Shown: one piece after another, positions 22,640 to 35,879 of the stretch | Numbering within the stretch: position 1 is the stretch's first letter | How the letters are laid out: each line of letters begins with the position of its first letter | From: Mytilus galloprovincialis | Taxonomy: Eukaryota; Mollusca; Bivalvia; Mytilida; Mytilidae | Reading direction: 5' to 3' | NCBI RefSeq assembly: GCF_965363235.1 | Contig: NC_134841.1 | Location: 34,439,440 to 34,503,439, forward strand | DNA: 64,000 nucleotides | Made by a program: the position numbers and the translations under genes | Notes under the pieces: model-generated | What the model saw: the letters and a program-made list of their open reading frames with translations, nothing else | The model's database searches: none | What the model was told of the DNA's origin: nothing

Positions 22640-24245
22640 AAAAGTGGTACCCGTAGTCGGAAAGGCACGAAAAGTCAACCAGGAGAGCTTTTGCAGTTGA
22701 TATTTTAACACAAAGTAAAATAGAAAAATACCGGACTGCAAGGACAATTCAAAATATATATACTAAATGGCCAAGAATACACGAAATAGTTAATACCACG
22801 ACATTGTGTGTTGATTTCTGTAGAAGTTCTGTAATTCTAATATACGATTTTAATTTTTATTAAATCAAATGGAATAGTTTGAATAAATTCGGAGGGCTAA
22901 ACCCCCTTTAGACTAATATGTTTTTATTATGCAAAGATCTGAGGTTAATCTCTGATTATAAATGACCAGTTTCAATACAGAAAGCTCATTAGATCACAAC
23001 AGAACATCAAATATCTTAGTATTCTTTATCATTTACATTCTGAAGATGAATCCGTAAAATCGCTTTAGATTCACTAAATTTATTTAGTGTTAACTAGCAC
23101 TTTAAGGAATTTTGGTCTTCTATGCTGTTCAACCTCGTACTTTATTTGGCCTTTTTAACTTTTTTGGATTCGACCGTCACTGATGCGTCTTTTGTAGACG
23201 ACACGTGCGTCTGTTGAAAATTTGAAATTTAAATCCTGGTATCTATGATGAATTTATTTCTTCGATACTTCTTGTTAACGTTCTATACCACTATATCGAT
23301 ACCGCTTCTGTTGGAATATTAGTCCTCCCCGAGGGAATCATTAACCCAATTCTTCATGATTCGATAATGTCATGATTTAAAATATAAATTTTCATATTTC
23401 CGGTTGATAAAGAAAGACATCGTTTAGAAAATATGATGATTCTTCTCCCTCAGAGTTGACCTAATGATAATTTGGCTATTCCTTTATATTCTTTTTAGCT
23501 ATATGTTGCTCTAAGCGTATCTACTAATTCAGTTATTCTCACATCGTTTTAGGGTTTTAATTTCACGATTTTGAAGTCATCCCATTGAAAATATTACTGA
23601 CACCATCATGAGTTTGCTGACCGTTATTGAAAATCTGTTTCACAGATGACGATTGATATGTTGAGTATGTCATTTCATCCGATGTAAATTATTCATCACA
23701 AGTTTTTTTTCTTCTCTTTGGCTATTTTATATCCCATAGATGAAAGAGGTGGTTAGTGATAAGATATAAACCATTAAATGAGACATACAATACATATTTT
23801 TATTTGTAAATTGTTCACATAAATATCTTTGTATATATCCGATTGAATATTTATATTGTTCGCTGAATGAAAATTATAAATGTTGTTAGTTTTTGTTTTT
23901 GCTGTTTTTATGGTTTTAAGATTAATTTCCATTGGTGTAGTCTGAGCTAGAGTTATTTTCCGTTTTGATCATGTTATAAACAATGGAAAAAAAAATATTT
24001 TCATAGATCAACCAGATTTCATATGCTCATGATGTTATACTGACCACTTGGTTTTCTAGAAAATATTTATTTCTTTAAGCCACAATCTTATAAATATCTT
24101 TAATAATCAGACTTACTGTAAAACATGACTACATTTTGTTTGTCTTTAGAAAATATAATCCTAGACTACCCTCCAATATAGCAGATAAGAGAAATACCAC
24201 TCAACTCATAAATCATATTAAAAATTCCCATTGAAATTTTGTTAT
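22640..24245. other. Non-coding interval
   Basis: AT-rich sequence with no supported reading frame, tRNA or repeat that I can name. Confidence 0.5.
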
Positions 24246-24250
24246 GTTAT

Positions 24251-24519
24251 TTAAGGTGGTACCTAACACTCTAACTAAAATTAATTTGGCTCGTTTAATT
24301 TTCTTAAAATTTTGTCAAAGTAAATTTGACAAAAATATATGAATTTCAAAAATTTGAACCAACCGTTTAATCAGAAAAATTACACCGGTTATATAGCAGT
24401 TTGACAAACACTTATTTTGATCATTGAGAAGCTTAATATTCCCTTATGAACACAACGTCATTAAAACGTTCTGCTGATTTTACAGAGTTATCTCCCTGTA
24501 GTATTAGGTACCACCTTAA
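24251..24519. mobile_element. 269-bp MITE flanked by TTAA
   Basis: The left end is TTAAGGTGGTACCTAACAC and the right end is GTATTAGGTACCACCTTAA. The ends form a 15-bp inverted repeat with TTAA at each outer edge (24,251-24,254 and 24,516-24,519). TTAA duplications are typical of piggyBac-like elements, but the GGTGG terminus is not the classic one, so the superfamily is open. The open frame at 24,446-24,628 overlaps its right half and is not a gene. Confidence 0.75.
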
Positions 24520-27469
24520 GATTGTGCACTTTTTTACTCATTTGCAACTCAATACAACAATTTCAAAAGTGAAGAAAGCGATCAAGAGTAGTTTGTGTCC
24601 GTTCGGTCGTTTACATGACAATAGGTAGGGTCTAGATGTGGGTTTCTCAATATCTGCATATTTTCAATTAAAGGACATTTTTACTGCTTGTTCTGTAAAT
24701 GTTTTATTACAATACTATCAACATTTTCTGTAAGACAATTATTTCCTTATTCTGTACACCACAAATTTTAATAATCAGTTTTGTTTTACTTAATTTTTCA
24801 ACAGTTACAATTCTTTATACTTTTACACCCGATTATTATCCATTCTTTATCTTTTTCCTATGTTTCATTATTCTCTTGCCTTTTTCTCTATTCTGCAAAC
24901 AAGATCCTCATTAATTTTATCAACCTTTCCACACTGTCAAGCACCTTTTACGTAAAAACTGAAAAAAGTAAAGAGAAAAAAAGGAATCCATATGCTCAAA
25001 TATAAAAAAAAAAATGATTTTATTTGTCTTCGACTTAAGTTTTGTTTCTCCACTTCGTATTGTAATACATTTAAAAATCTGATATGACAGACACAGAAGT
25101 CCAATAACAATATAACTTAATTCCAGTTAACAACACCGCTATATGTACATAAAAAATACTGGAACTTTCTACCATTATTCAATTATCTTATATGTTGTTC
25201 AATTGTTTTGAATTTTTCAGATATATTGTAAGGAAACTTGTCAATGTTCACAACTAACTTCAGCCTGGTATAAATTAATGATGTCAGATAAGTTCTGTTT
25301 ATAATGCAGTGAACATTAAATAAATAATTATAGAACTATTGTATGTAACCTTAAACCTGTAATTTACATTATGTTTTTTTTAACAAGGCTAAGACTTAAA
25401 ATTTGATAATCTTCCTGTCAACGTCAATAACGGAACTCGTGCGTCTTTTTTGTTCAAAACTTGTATACCAATCAGAATAAGACGAGTAGAAACTAATACA
25501 ACTAAAATAAAATCGCGAATTAGCAGTAAATCCATATGATCGGATGTAATACCGCTCGATAAATAAAGACAACAGTAGTATATCGCTGTTCGAAAGTCAT
25601 AAATCGATTGCGAAAAATCATATCAGTGCTACAAATAAAACTGCTGGAAACACATCACCTATAAGAAGAAAACAACGAAACAACAGAAACACTGAAGTAA
25701 ACTAAAAACAACGACAATGCAACACACACATAAACGCACTATAAGATAACAATTGCCATTTTCCTGACTTGGTACATTTAATGAAAATCTTGTGGGTTGA
25801 CCTGGTTTTGTGGCTAGCCAAACCTTTTATGGCAATGTTAAATAACACTAAAATGTTACCATTACATGACAGGAATACAGAACAAACAAATGCAGAACAT
25901 TAAGGACAGAGTAAAACACAAATAAACAATACAATAGCCCATTTCGACATGCTAAATACTTAATAACAACGAACACGTAAAACAACATAGGACCGCACAC
26001 AAAACAGCACAAAAGAACCACGAACTGTCTTTCACACGACTGGGTCAACGCCACAAAAGTGACATCACAGTAAACTTTCTACAACTTTTTGATACTGTTC
26101 AAGATCAGGTTCGTAACTATATCATCTGATCTTCATTCGAAAAAAGGTGACCGATTCACTCGAAAAAAGTGAATCTCCGCCGGACGCTACAACTATCGTC
26201 AGTTTGTCCAAACAAATTATTCGTTTTTACTCAAGCAGTTTCTTAGCACAGTATAGAACAGGCCTCCGTATACTTATACAAAGTTTGTTATATAATATAA
26301 TTATGTTTGTCAGTGTTTAAATCATGTCAAGGAAAATAAAGTTATATAATATTTTTGTTTTGGTATGAAAAAAATCGTATACTCACGCATCGTTCAAATA
26401 TCTATCATCTAATTTACCTGACTAACAAATCATTACTATTCATTTTACCTAAATTATATCCCCTGATAAGAAAACAATACGCAATCAGCAAGATGATGTG
26501 GTAACTGTTGAATAAATTTTTCACTGTTTGCTCCTTTCTTATTTGAAAACCGACTTGTGTTTGTATACAGTATGACGAGACGAAAATCAGTTTGATTATT
26601 ATCTTTCGGACTTTATTGATATTTTTAAAAATGGCGTCTCATATTTATCTCAAATTTTCGATGGTATTATCTTTTTTTAATGCATGTATTTATTTATTTA
26701 AATAATGGTTTCTTTTGTATCTAAATGTGAAAGTTTTAGCAAATTCATCTTAACAATGGAACATCACTAATTTCTATTAACATGATTATTATGTTGCACT
26801 TTAAAAAATAGTATTGCATGTCATATATAATTATGTTGGACCGTTTATTAAATTTTTAACTGGAATAAAATAGTTGTTCTATTATATTGGCAGAAATAGA
26901 AAATAATTTCAATTTCTCTAAAACTTGTATTTAATTTTTCCGTCTTCTCCAACTCCAGACTTCATTTTATAACCAACAAATATAATTTAATTGAGTGTAT
27001 GCAGTTTACTTTATGCAGCCATTCAGATTATTAATTTTATCTAGTAACATGAAGATAATGCATATAAACAAAAAGATGTAACATTAAACATGTAGTTTTT
27101 ATTATGTTTTTTTTTAACAAGACAAGACTTAAACTTTGATAATCTTCCTGTCAACGTCAATAACGGAACTCGTGCGTCTTTTTTGTTCAAAACATGTATA
27201 CCAATCAGAATAAAACGAATAGAAACTAATACAACTAAAATAAAATCGCGAAATAACAGTAAATCGATCTGATCGAATGTAATACCGCTCGATAAATAAA
27301 GACAACAGTAGTATATCGCTGTTCGAAAGTCATAAATCGATTGAGAAAGAAAAAACATATCCGTGCTACAAATAAAACCGCGGGAAACACATATACTATA
27401 AGAAGAAAACAACGAAACAACAGTGACAAGAACATAATGCATATAAACAAAAATATGTTGAAATATTGC

Positions 27470-27940
27470 CAATAAGGCAAATCTCCACAAGAGACCAAAA
27501 TGACACAGAAATTTACAACTATATGTCACCGAGACATTTATTTACAAACTTATTAACAAAAAGCAAATAAGTAACACAGCAATCAACGACAACCGCTCAA
27601 TTACAAGCCAAGCCTTGACTTGGGACAGGTACATACATAATGTGGCGGGGTTAAATATATTTCCCAGTCTTTCTATTAGTCCTGGGACAGTGGTCCAAGA
27701 GAACAATACAAGAACTATTCACATTAATCAATTAACATCGCATATGAAGAACAGAAGCAAACAACAAACACTCAATTACAGGCTGTTGACTTCGCACAGG
27801 CACATATAGGGTGTTGTGGTGTTACACATATCAGCGGGCGTCGATCCCTCCCCTAACATAAGGAAAGTGGTGTAACAATACAAAATAAGAACAAAGCATA
27901 CAAATCAGTTGAAAAGGGCTCAACTCATAGGATAAAGACG
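27470..27940 (+). repeat. Common bivalve interspersed repeat within the left segmental copy
   Basis: Shows AAATCTCCACAAGAGACCAA, ACACAGAAATTTACAACTA, CTTGACTTGGGACAGGTAC, GGCGGGGTTAAAT and CAGTGGTCCAAGAGAACAA. A second 3' end (AGGCACATATAGGGTG, CCCCTAACATAAGGAAAGTG) follows. The right segmental copy carries the same at 46,540-46,990. Confidence 0.8.
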
Positions 27941-28280
27941 TCATAAACAGTCAAGAGAAAAACATGACCTTGTGCAATGCTAAGATACAGGTATCGACAA
28001 ATTGTAGAGCCCTGAATGTGCATTTGTATTAATAATTACTTTGCTTTATTAATTTACTGATAGAAAAACAATATTAATACCAATAAAACCAAAAAGATCT
28101 AATTACAGCGTTGAGTTGGTTACCTTTTAGAATAAGTTTATTTTAAGGATCAATAAGTTTACTTGGATCGTTTTGATATTTCCAGGCTCGTTAAACAACA
28201 TTTCCGTAAAAATGAAGATGTGTTTTCCCTAACTTGATTATTTTACAGGTGAAACCAAACCTCAAAACCAAATCTTTATA

Positions 28281-28562
28281 TCATTGGAATAATCTACGAA
28301 AGGTTTTGAGTAATTTGTGGTGAAAAAATGCCTGACTTAATAATTTAACTTTAATACATAGATTACGTTCATCAAAATCCAAAATGTCACAACATACACG
28401 GGCATATCGAATGAGTTGTGATTTCGAAACCCCGTAAAATGGTGCCAAAGGAACATCACTATCCAAAAAAATGGAAATAAACAATAGGGAACAAACAATC
28501 GTCCCTTTTGTCGTAAAATTTATTTTACAGTTATAGTTGTAAAACTGAAATACCGATATCAT
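28281..28562 (-). pseudogene. Retroelement RT C-terminal fragment (left copy)
   Basis: Minus-strand frame reads DSDVPLAPFYGVSKSQLIRY then ARVCCDILDFDERNLCIKVK and LLKTFRRLF. This is the same protein family as 15,540-16,020 (SYGVYISQLVRFARVC, LDFNERNLCI). A cysteine/serine-rich N-terminal stretch does not match, so the frame is shifted there. Flanking minus-strand sequence to about 27,985 continues the element. Confidence 0.7.
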
Positions 28563-29489
28563 TGAAAAGACAGTTATTACTGTCTATATTTTATTCTTGA
28601 TTAATTAATGAAAAATATCATCAAGATAACGGGAAGTGTTGTTGAATTTGTCAATTAAATGCAATTCAGACGGGTCTTTACTGAGTTTGGTCAAAAACTG
28701 TGATTCATAACAGTGCAAGAACAAGTCTGCAATTGATAGGAATACCTACAACCTTTAGATAAACTTTGTTGCCGAAACGTGCATAAATACGTATATAGTA
28801 TCAAGGAGAAAATTAACAGCTTCAAATATCTCATCATACCTCCAATAAGTATATCTAGCATATTTACCTTCTCATTATAGAAGAACCAGGTTCAATCCAC
28901 CATTTTCTACACTTGAAAATGTCTGTCCAAAGTCAGGAATATGACAGTTATCCATTCGTTTGATATCATTTTATGATTCGATTTTTCCATTTGTTTAGGG
29001 GCTTTCAGTTTTGAATTTTCCTCGGCGCTCAGTATTTTTGTGATTTTTACTTTTTAAATGAGTTGCAAAAAACATATTTACATTCAGATTTACCAAACGA
29101 CATGAATAATAGGAATTTCATCACACATTGTGAAACGGTTTTATAATACTCTTACACTAGTCAACTGATATCAAAACGTGTCGTACCATGCATGTTTACT
29201 CTTAATTGTTAAGTATAAATAAGGCGTTTTTCTCTCAGCGGGTCACGTTTTATTACAGCTTATAAACGAATTCGAGCTTATTTTTCGTACTGGTATTATT
29301 TCATTGTAAACATATTAATAAAAACGTTTCTCGGTTTATTTTATTATTTTTTTTACAGCTTCATTTTCTTTAATCGGTTAAAACTATTTCTGCTGTAATC
29401 AATACATCTCTAATATACATACTGCGTCTGAAAGTAAATATTTATTAACAAAAGGTGTAGGTTTCGTTAATTCAATACAGCAGGTAAAG

Positions 29490-29771
29490 TTAAATTATCA
29501 GTCGTAACGATGGAAAGGACACTTGTTTATTGATATACGACAAATAACCTACATGTTTTTTTTTAAAACCAAATGTAACAAATGTAACTTGAAAGTCTAT
29601 GTCGATTATTTTCACTGCCCCCTTTTCCATTTGGACCAAGATGACCGAATGCAGTTCTAGATCGATTCGAAGCAAAAGCTTGCTATCTAGCATATATTTG
29701 TTAAGCAAAACAGGATACCTTCGTAGTTCGAAATATATTGGAATCGGGTGACATTTCTCTCGAATGTACAT
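29490..29771 (-). other. Open frame of unknown nature, conserved in both segmental copies
   Basis: A 93-codon minus-strand frame (MYIREKCHPIPIYFELRRYP at its start) that I do not recognise. In the right copy (48,610-48,858) the N-terminal 70 residues are kept, but a change in a poly-T tract shifts the C-terminus. No splice or promoter evidence; probably a chance or repeat-derived frame. Confidence 0.2.
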
Positions 29772-31873
29772 GTTTATATGTTAGCTCCTCAAATCACTTC
29801 TTATTATTTTGCATAGACCCCCTTAATAATTGACTACGCTTTGAATATATGCATTACCTACATTTGTTACCTTGTTCTATTTGCCCCTGTGTTTGTTTAA
29901 TAACAAATTCGGCACACGTAATTTAATGACAAGCTAACAAAACAGTAGGTACACAAATAGTGATTCTGTTTTCTAACACTTTTTTTCCTTTTTATACTAC
30001 TACATTCATACTAAATCAACCTTTAATATAGTGACCGAAGCGCAAAGTGTTTCACTTCATGTCCATCCACTATCTGTCACGGTTTATTAGTTATTTTAGT
30101 AACAAGTGTAAAATTATTTTACATTATATTGTATGCTGATCACCTTTATACATGTATAAACAGGTACAGATGCAAAATAGTGTAAAATTGCCTATATATT
30201 GTCTTTTGAAATACAATGTTCAATGAAAATTCCTCTTTATTTAATCGTGAAGCCACGTTCCCCACTTCTTTTCTGGTAAGACACATACATGATGCCAGAA
30301 CCTAATACTCAATATCATAGGAGTTAAATTAGTATTTATGATAAAATGAATTATCCATCCAGCATGAATTTGTTTTAGAAGCGTATAATCTAATCTTAAA
30401 ATGCTTTATTCCAGAATATAGATTAAAGCCATTTTCATAATCATAACAATGCAAATGTCAACGGAAATGCTAACATGGAATATGCATACTTATATATTCT
30501 CGTTGTGTTGAAGACACATTGGTTGCCATCGGCTGTTTTCTTCACTTAGGTAGGGTTTTTGTCTCTTTGGCTCATTCCCCATTTCCATTCCCAATTCAAT
30601 TAGATATACAGACGCAATATAAACGTTTTTAATCCAATTTATATGTCCGTGTTTTTTCGAGAGCAGTCCTGGTTTTTTTTGGAGTGCACCCTTGTTTCCG
30701 AATGAGAAAATAAATCCCTATTGATGAAAATGTATTATGTCAGTGCATGAAACAATGCTTTAACTAACTTTTAAATAAATCAAAAATACTTTTCATACAC
30801 GAAACAATGCAATAGACCAGTTTGATGATGCTGTATTAAAACGTAGATTTCATACAAAGGCTATTCAAATAATATATATGTTAATGTACCGATATGGACT
30901 GCATGCAGTAAATATTTCGTGGTGTAAACAATCTTTATGTGAGGTCAGACATTTTGATTGAGACGTACGTACACATAGACATTAAAACGGATAAAGGTGT
31001 GTGTGGTTTTTTTTACAGAAAATACACTCTAAATGTTTCGTTTACGGTTTGTTGTAATGAAAACATATATTATCGTTCTAGAAATGGAAATCAAAACAAA
31101 ACATCGTTCTAATGCTCCTACTAGTATTGTATTGTCGAAATAGACGTAAATCGATCTGATCGCATATGATATCATTTTGGAAACATTGCCATACAGGCGT
31201 GGTTTTGCTAGCCGCAAAACCAGGTTCAACCCACCGTGGTTTCTTAAAATGTCCTGTACCAAGTCAGGAAAATGGCAGTTGTTATCTTATAGTTCGTTTC
31301 TGTGTGTGTTGCATTGTGATTGTCGTTTTGGTTATTCGTTGCACTTCAGTGTTCCTGTTGTTTCGTTGTATTCCTCTAATAGTTGATGTGTTCACCTGAG
31401 TTTTAGTTTGTTACCCGGATTTGTTTTCTCTCAATTGATTAATGACTTTCGAACAGCGGTATACTACTGTAGTCTTATCTTAACTCGGAAAAAGTTGACC
31501 GATTCACTAAAATAAAACACGATCTAAGTTGGATTGACTCTTGCAAATGACTGATTAAGTTGTTGACATGATGTTCATCCCGATTGATAGTTGCAGGTCT
31601 ACTTTCATCGTGTGTGTTTTTATCAACAGTAACCAAGCTTCATCTCATTTGCATTGCTGCACTGAACTGGCCTACTGTGTGTCTGATTTTTGGCGTTAAT
31701 TAGACAACTGACCAGAGCAGACGCGCCCTCTGTCACTGGAAGGGAACGTACTTGGCTACGTATGATCTTCATATTATTCAATATCCTTCATTGTAATTGG
31801 TAGGATACAAAGACTGAACCTGAAACACCGCCATAGCCATTACATGGAACGTATCTTTACCATCTGGAGACAG

Positions 31874-31966
31874 TTTCACAAAAATACTTAAGACTAAGAT
31901 TGATCGTAAGTCATGAACAATTCAGTATACTTACGATCAATCTTAATCGTAAGTTTTTTTGTGAAA
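31874..31966. mobile_element. 93-bp palindromic MITE
   Basis: TTTCACAAAAATACTTAAGA on the left mirrors AAGTTTTTTTGTGAAA on the right. Internal arms (GATTGATCGTAAGT / ACTTACGATCAATC) surround a short spacer, so nearly the whole unit is a hairpin. It holds a GTAAGT on each strand. Confidence 0.8.
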
Positions 31967-32097
31967 TCGACTCCTGTTGTTTCCGTATGAATTTAAACAT
32001 TGCCTGCTCTGCCTTGAATGAGGCTAACTTCCCCAGGACACGAGATAATACATTGAGGAGCATATGTTCCATCTTGTCAATATCATGAGCTGTTACG
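31935..32097 (-). CDS. Candidate coding exon, minus strand (low confidence)
   Basis: Minus-strand acceptor TTTCTTACTAG is followed by an open frame starting VTAHDIDKMEHMLLNVLSRV and continuing LGKLASFKAEQAMFKFIRK then QQES. It is rich in Leu, Lys and Glu as in an amphipathic helix. The frame runs into the palindromic MITE, where a GTAAGT could act as donor. Beyond the MITE a different frame reads SPDGKDTFHVMAMAVFQVQS, which could be the rest of the same exon broken by the insertion. I do not recognise the protein. It may be a pseudogene exon. Confidence 0.25.
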
Positions 32098-32799
32098 CTA
32101 GTAAGAAATCATCTCAGCTCGTTGTTAGTAGCATAGAGCTCATGACAATGAAAACTTTCAACCAAATCTCATATATGATAATATAATAACATATATGATG
32201 CAGTTGCAAGACCAAACAAAGATTAAAAGGCATAAACGAATTTCTATTTATTGACACTATTGTTTCCGCAAAGGCCAGGTATTTTCGTCATTTTCCGTGG
32301 ATAGTTCATTGTCTTTATTTACAGTTTGTTTCACCACTTAGAAGCCAGCATCAGAATGTTTCCAAAATAGGGGCCGTAAGTTTCAGAGACTAAATGAAGC
32401 ATCTACAGGTGACGTATGTATCACATTTTATCTTACCTCCTATACATTTCTAGGAATATGATTGGTTAAAACCAACCACGTGGAGACCATGTATATGTCA
32501 TAAGGGGGTCGTAGCCGTGGTTTATTTCAATACACGGTAGTAGTGGCGGTACGCGCCTTTGTTCAAACAACACGGTGTTGAGGAAACATCTGAAAGGTTT
32601 CAACAAACGAATAATTGATGATGAAAGATTGAAATAAATTCTCAAAACACATGTAAAGCTAACAAATTGTTATTGTTGGCATTTGTTTATGTGTAGACCA
32701 ATGCATGTAGGTTCTAAATACTAAGTATTAAAGACTTGGAATCTTTGAAAGGCCACTAGTCTTATTACCACATGTTAAGATAGTCGGAAATATAAATTC

Positions 32800-32939
32800 G
32801 TTACATAGTGTGCTACTGACCTAATACAATCTACATGGGGTCATTCAATTCCATATGGGGATTCTAGCTTCGTTATCACTCCATATTGAATTAACTGACC
32901 CCATATATATCGTATTAAATCACAAGCACACTATGTAAC
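32800..32939. mobile_element. 140-bp palindromic element
   Basis: GTTACATAGTGTGCT at the left faces AGCACACTATGTAAC at the right. Inner arms (TACATGGGGTCATTCAATTC and GAATTAACTGACCCCATATA) continue the pairing over about 60 bp. No coding potential and no clear target duplication. Confidence 0.75.
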
Positions 32940-35875
32940 TAATAGTATGACGAGATCGCTAGTTTAATTATGTAAAATACCGACAGATTTATGTAGTACG
33001 AGATCTTCATCACAATCAGGTGTTGACACAGTGCTCAGATCATCAGTTCTGACTTGTTTCGTCAATTGGATCCTATCAATTGATGCTTCCTCGATCTTTT
33101 TATATATTCATGAATACGCCTTATATAAACTTCATTCTTTCGCTGAGTCAAAGTTCAAAGAGAAGTTGCTTTTCCCTTTACAGCTTTAAAACTTAACCGA
33201 TCTTCTATAAATACTTGAATAACGATATAACGTTAGAGTTTCTATCCTTTTAAGTGGCAGGGGTGGGAGAGGGTAGTTTGACAGAACAATATATCCAGTT
33301 AGACTTTGTCCGGAAAAATCCTTGAGTCATTCCCGTAAAGAGTTTTCTATCTATGGATCCCATTTATTTTTCAAAAAAATACTTCTTAAAATATCATTAT
33401 AAAATGCTATATTTTTTATTGAATGCAAACAGTAAGGCAATATCAATCTTCGAAACAATTTTAGCGAAAGTATAGTTCAACTGTGCACGTGAATCATGCA
33501 TATTTATGATAAATTGACATTATCATAAACAGGTAAAGAAGTGATTACAGCGAAAATGAATTCCGTAATTGCGTTGGAATATTCATGAGTGCGTAAAAAT
33601 GCAAAAAATCCAGAATAATTCAGTAATAACAATATGTTTTGAATGCGTTATGAACTTGGAAAAAGTACTAGATATGATGTTCATTTGAAAAAAAACATCA
33701 AATCAGATACTCAAAAACATCTAAAAGATGTTGCAAAAAAATGAGTCATGTTTTGAAGTAAGGATAAAACTGTTACAAAAATGTTGTTTTCTCTAAAAAA
33801 AAAAAAAAAAACACACAATATTACTCGTCAGAATTATTTGGTTGTACTTCAATATGTAATACGCACATAATCAATCCATTGTATCAAAAGAAACGGAAGC
33901 TACCTGCTAATAATATATGTTGAAACACATGTTGTAAATTTTCAGTTTGAAAATATTTCTTAACTCTGATATAATTTTTACAAAAATTGCCCCGCACGAT
34001 ATTTTTACGACCGGGCAAAAAATGAGGTTCAGATATTCAACTATCGCTTGTAAAATAGTCAGCTGTGTGAAAGGTGGTTGCATTACAACGAAATGTTTTC
34101 TGAAAATGTAAGAAATAGTTATTTACGCAAAAATAAATAGATCAAAGAGGTAGGGACAATTTTGTCTGTATTTGTTTTGAACAAATAATCAGAATTATAA
34201 AGTTGTCAAATCCTGTTTGAAAATGAGTATTGAAAAGTATATATCATACGATTAAAATATGGTTTGAAAAATTTACACGTATCCAGTGCTACATATTAAT
34301 GTGGAAGGCATATGGATACACATTTGTAAATCACACATGTTTTGTCAAATTTTACATCAATGGACGTTTCTAACTTTCCAAAAGAATTTTGGTTCGGTAA
34401 ACGATGTCCTTCTCATACATTTTGGGTGAGATATAAATAGATTTCCCAAACCTGGCCAAAATAGAGCTCTATTTAGGCGTTTACTGTGGGAAAACTGATG
34501 ACGCAAGAGCAATTGAAAAGTATCTACACTTCTAAAATAACGAGGCCCAATTTGTTAGCCGGTATAACGTTAAAACGACGAATCAAATAATTCAACTTTA
34601 TATATAACTTATATAGGACAATGGTGTTGTTAAAAATTACACCATTCCAGGCCTTTTTGTTTTCTACATAATCAATAATACCAATAATTAACAAGTTCCG
34701 GGTCGAATCTGATACCGATACCATTAGTATATGTCGCATGTAGTTTCCGTTACCTGTTGTCTTCTGTAAACCCTTTCTATCAGGAGAACCTGGAATTCTT
34801 CTAGCAGTTGTTTGAATTTATATTAAACTCTAGGACACTATTTAACAAGTCTGTTTTCTTCCACCTTTATCAGATGACAATACTAAAAATCAAGGCCAAA
34901 AATAAGGCATGGGTACTTTAATTCAGTCAGGGACCCGTGGGTGTGTTCTATAGTCTCGTATAAAAACAAGTTGACAAAAGCAATAGCACATCAATGCCGA
35001 TGACCATACTGCTTAAAAGTTATTTCTAAACAACAATCGTACGTATACATTTTAAAGAAAGTATTTGTTAAACTGTGATATTTGAAATAGACATACAAAT
35101 GCACAATGTTTTAATTTCATTATTTATCTTGATATATGCATTAGAAGCTTGTTTTTTTAACTGTTAACCTTTGCAGCATATTAATAAAAAAAAAAAAAAT
35201 GGAAAAAATCATGTACTTACAAAATCTAAAGTTCTTTCAAGTCAACAATTTTCGGAGTGCTCCACATAATCTTTAGCATGTAACAATTTCCCAAAATATA
35301 CCCATTTTACACATCTAAGTTTTAGAATACGCCAATCCGCTCATTGTTGCCGCGTGAACTTTCAATATAGTAATATTGTCTTTTCGTAAATACAAGATTT
35401 AAAGATGTGTCTGTGCAGATTAAGATAAAAAAAGAAAATATCTTTACAAAATAGGTTATCTGTGTAATTTTACTTCATTTGACAATATTGAGAATAAGTG
35501 ATCTCGTTTTTTGTACATGTATTTCACAGTAGGTTTAGTCTCCGGTTGGGGTGGTTTTTATTTTCAGTCATTTTCTATTTTTTTCGAGTGAGTATGATCA
35601 AAAATGTAAACAAACAGACTTCCTTTCTAGTAAAACGTTAAAAAAGATGTTAGAAATAAAGGCAACAATAGTATACCGCTGTTCAAAACTCATAAATCCA
35701 TGGACAAAAAACAAAATCGGGGTAACAAACTAAAAACTGATGGAAACGCATTAAATATAAGAGGAGAACAACGACACAAAATTAGAACCTTATATACATG
35801 AGCATAGAAGATAACATAGTATTTGTGATAAAAATATATTATCAACCCTCAATTATTTTATTTTATAAACGTTTA
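32940..35875. other. Non-coding interval
   Basis: No supported gene. Near 34,524-34,739 a minus-strand open frame (SDSTRNLLIIGIIDYVENKK) reads through what I take to be a bivalve repeat. 35,640-35,800 is another copy of the AGTATACCGCTGTTCAAAAC / CGGGGTAACAAACTAAAAAC repeat, also present in the segmental duplication. Confidence 0.45.
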
Positions 35876-35879
35876 ATTT

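Larger units (their letters stand above)
25001..31532 (+). repeat. Segmental duplication, left copy (partner 44,811-50,418)
   Basis: From TATAAAAAAA at 25,001 through ACGATCTAAGTTGG at 31,532 the sequence matches the right copy with about one to two differences per 100 bases. The left copy is longer because it keeps about 740 bp (26,531-27,268) and about 173 bp (about 30,537-30,709) that the right copy lacks. Content is almost entirely degraded bivalve repeats, including two internal direct copies of AATCTTCCTGTCAACGTCAA (near 25,409 and 27,140). No intact gene. Confidence 0.93.

Noticed and set aside
27041..27529. 162-codon minus-strand frame, longest after the membrane gene
   Set aside because: Covers known-type dispersed repeats, is interrupted by the deletion in the other segmental copy, and has low-complexity hydrophobic composition.
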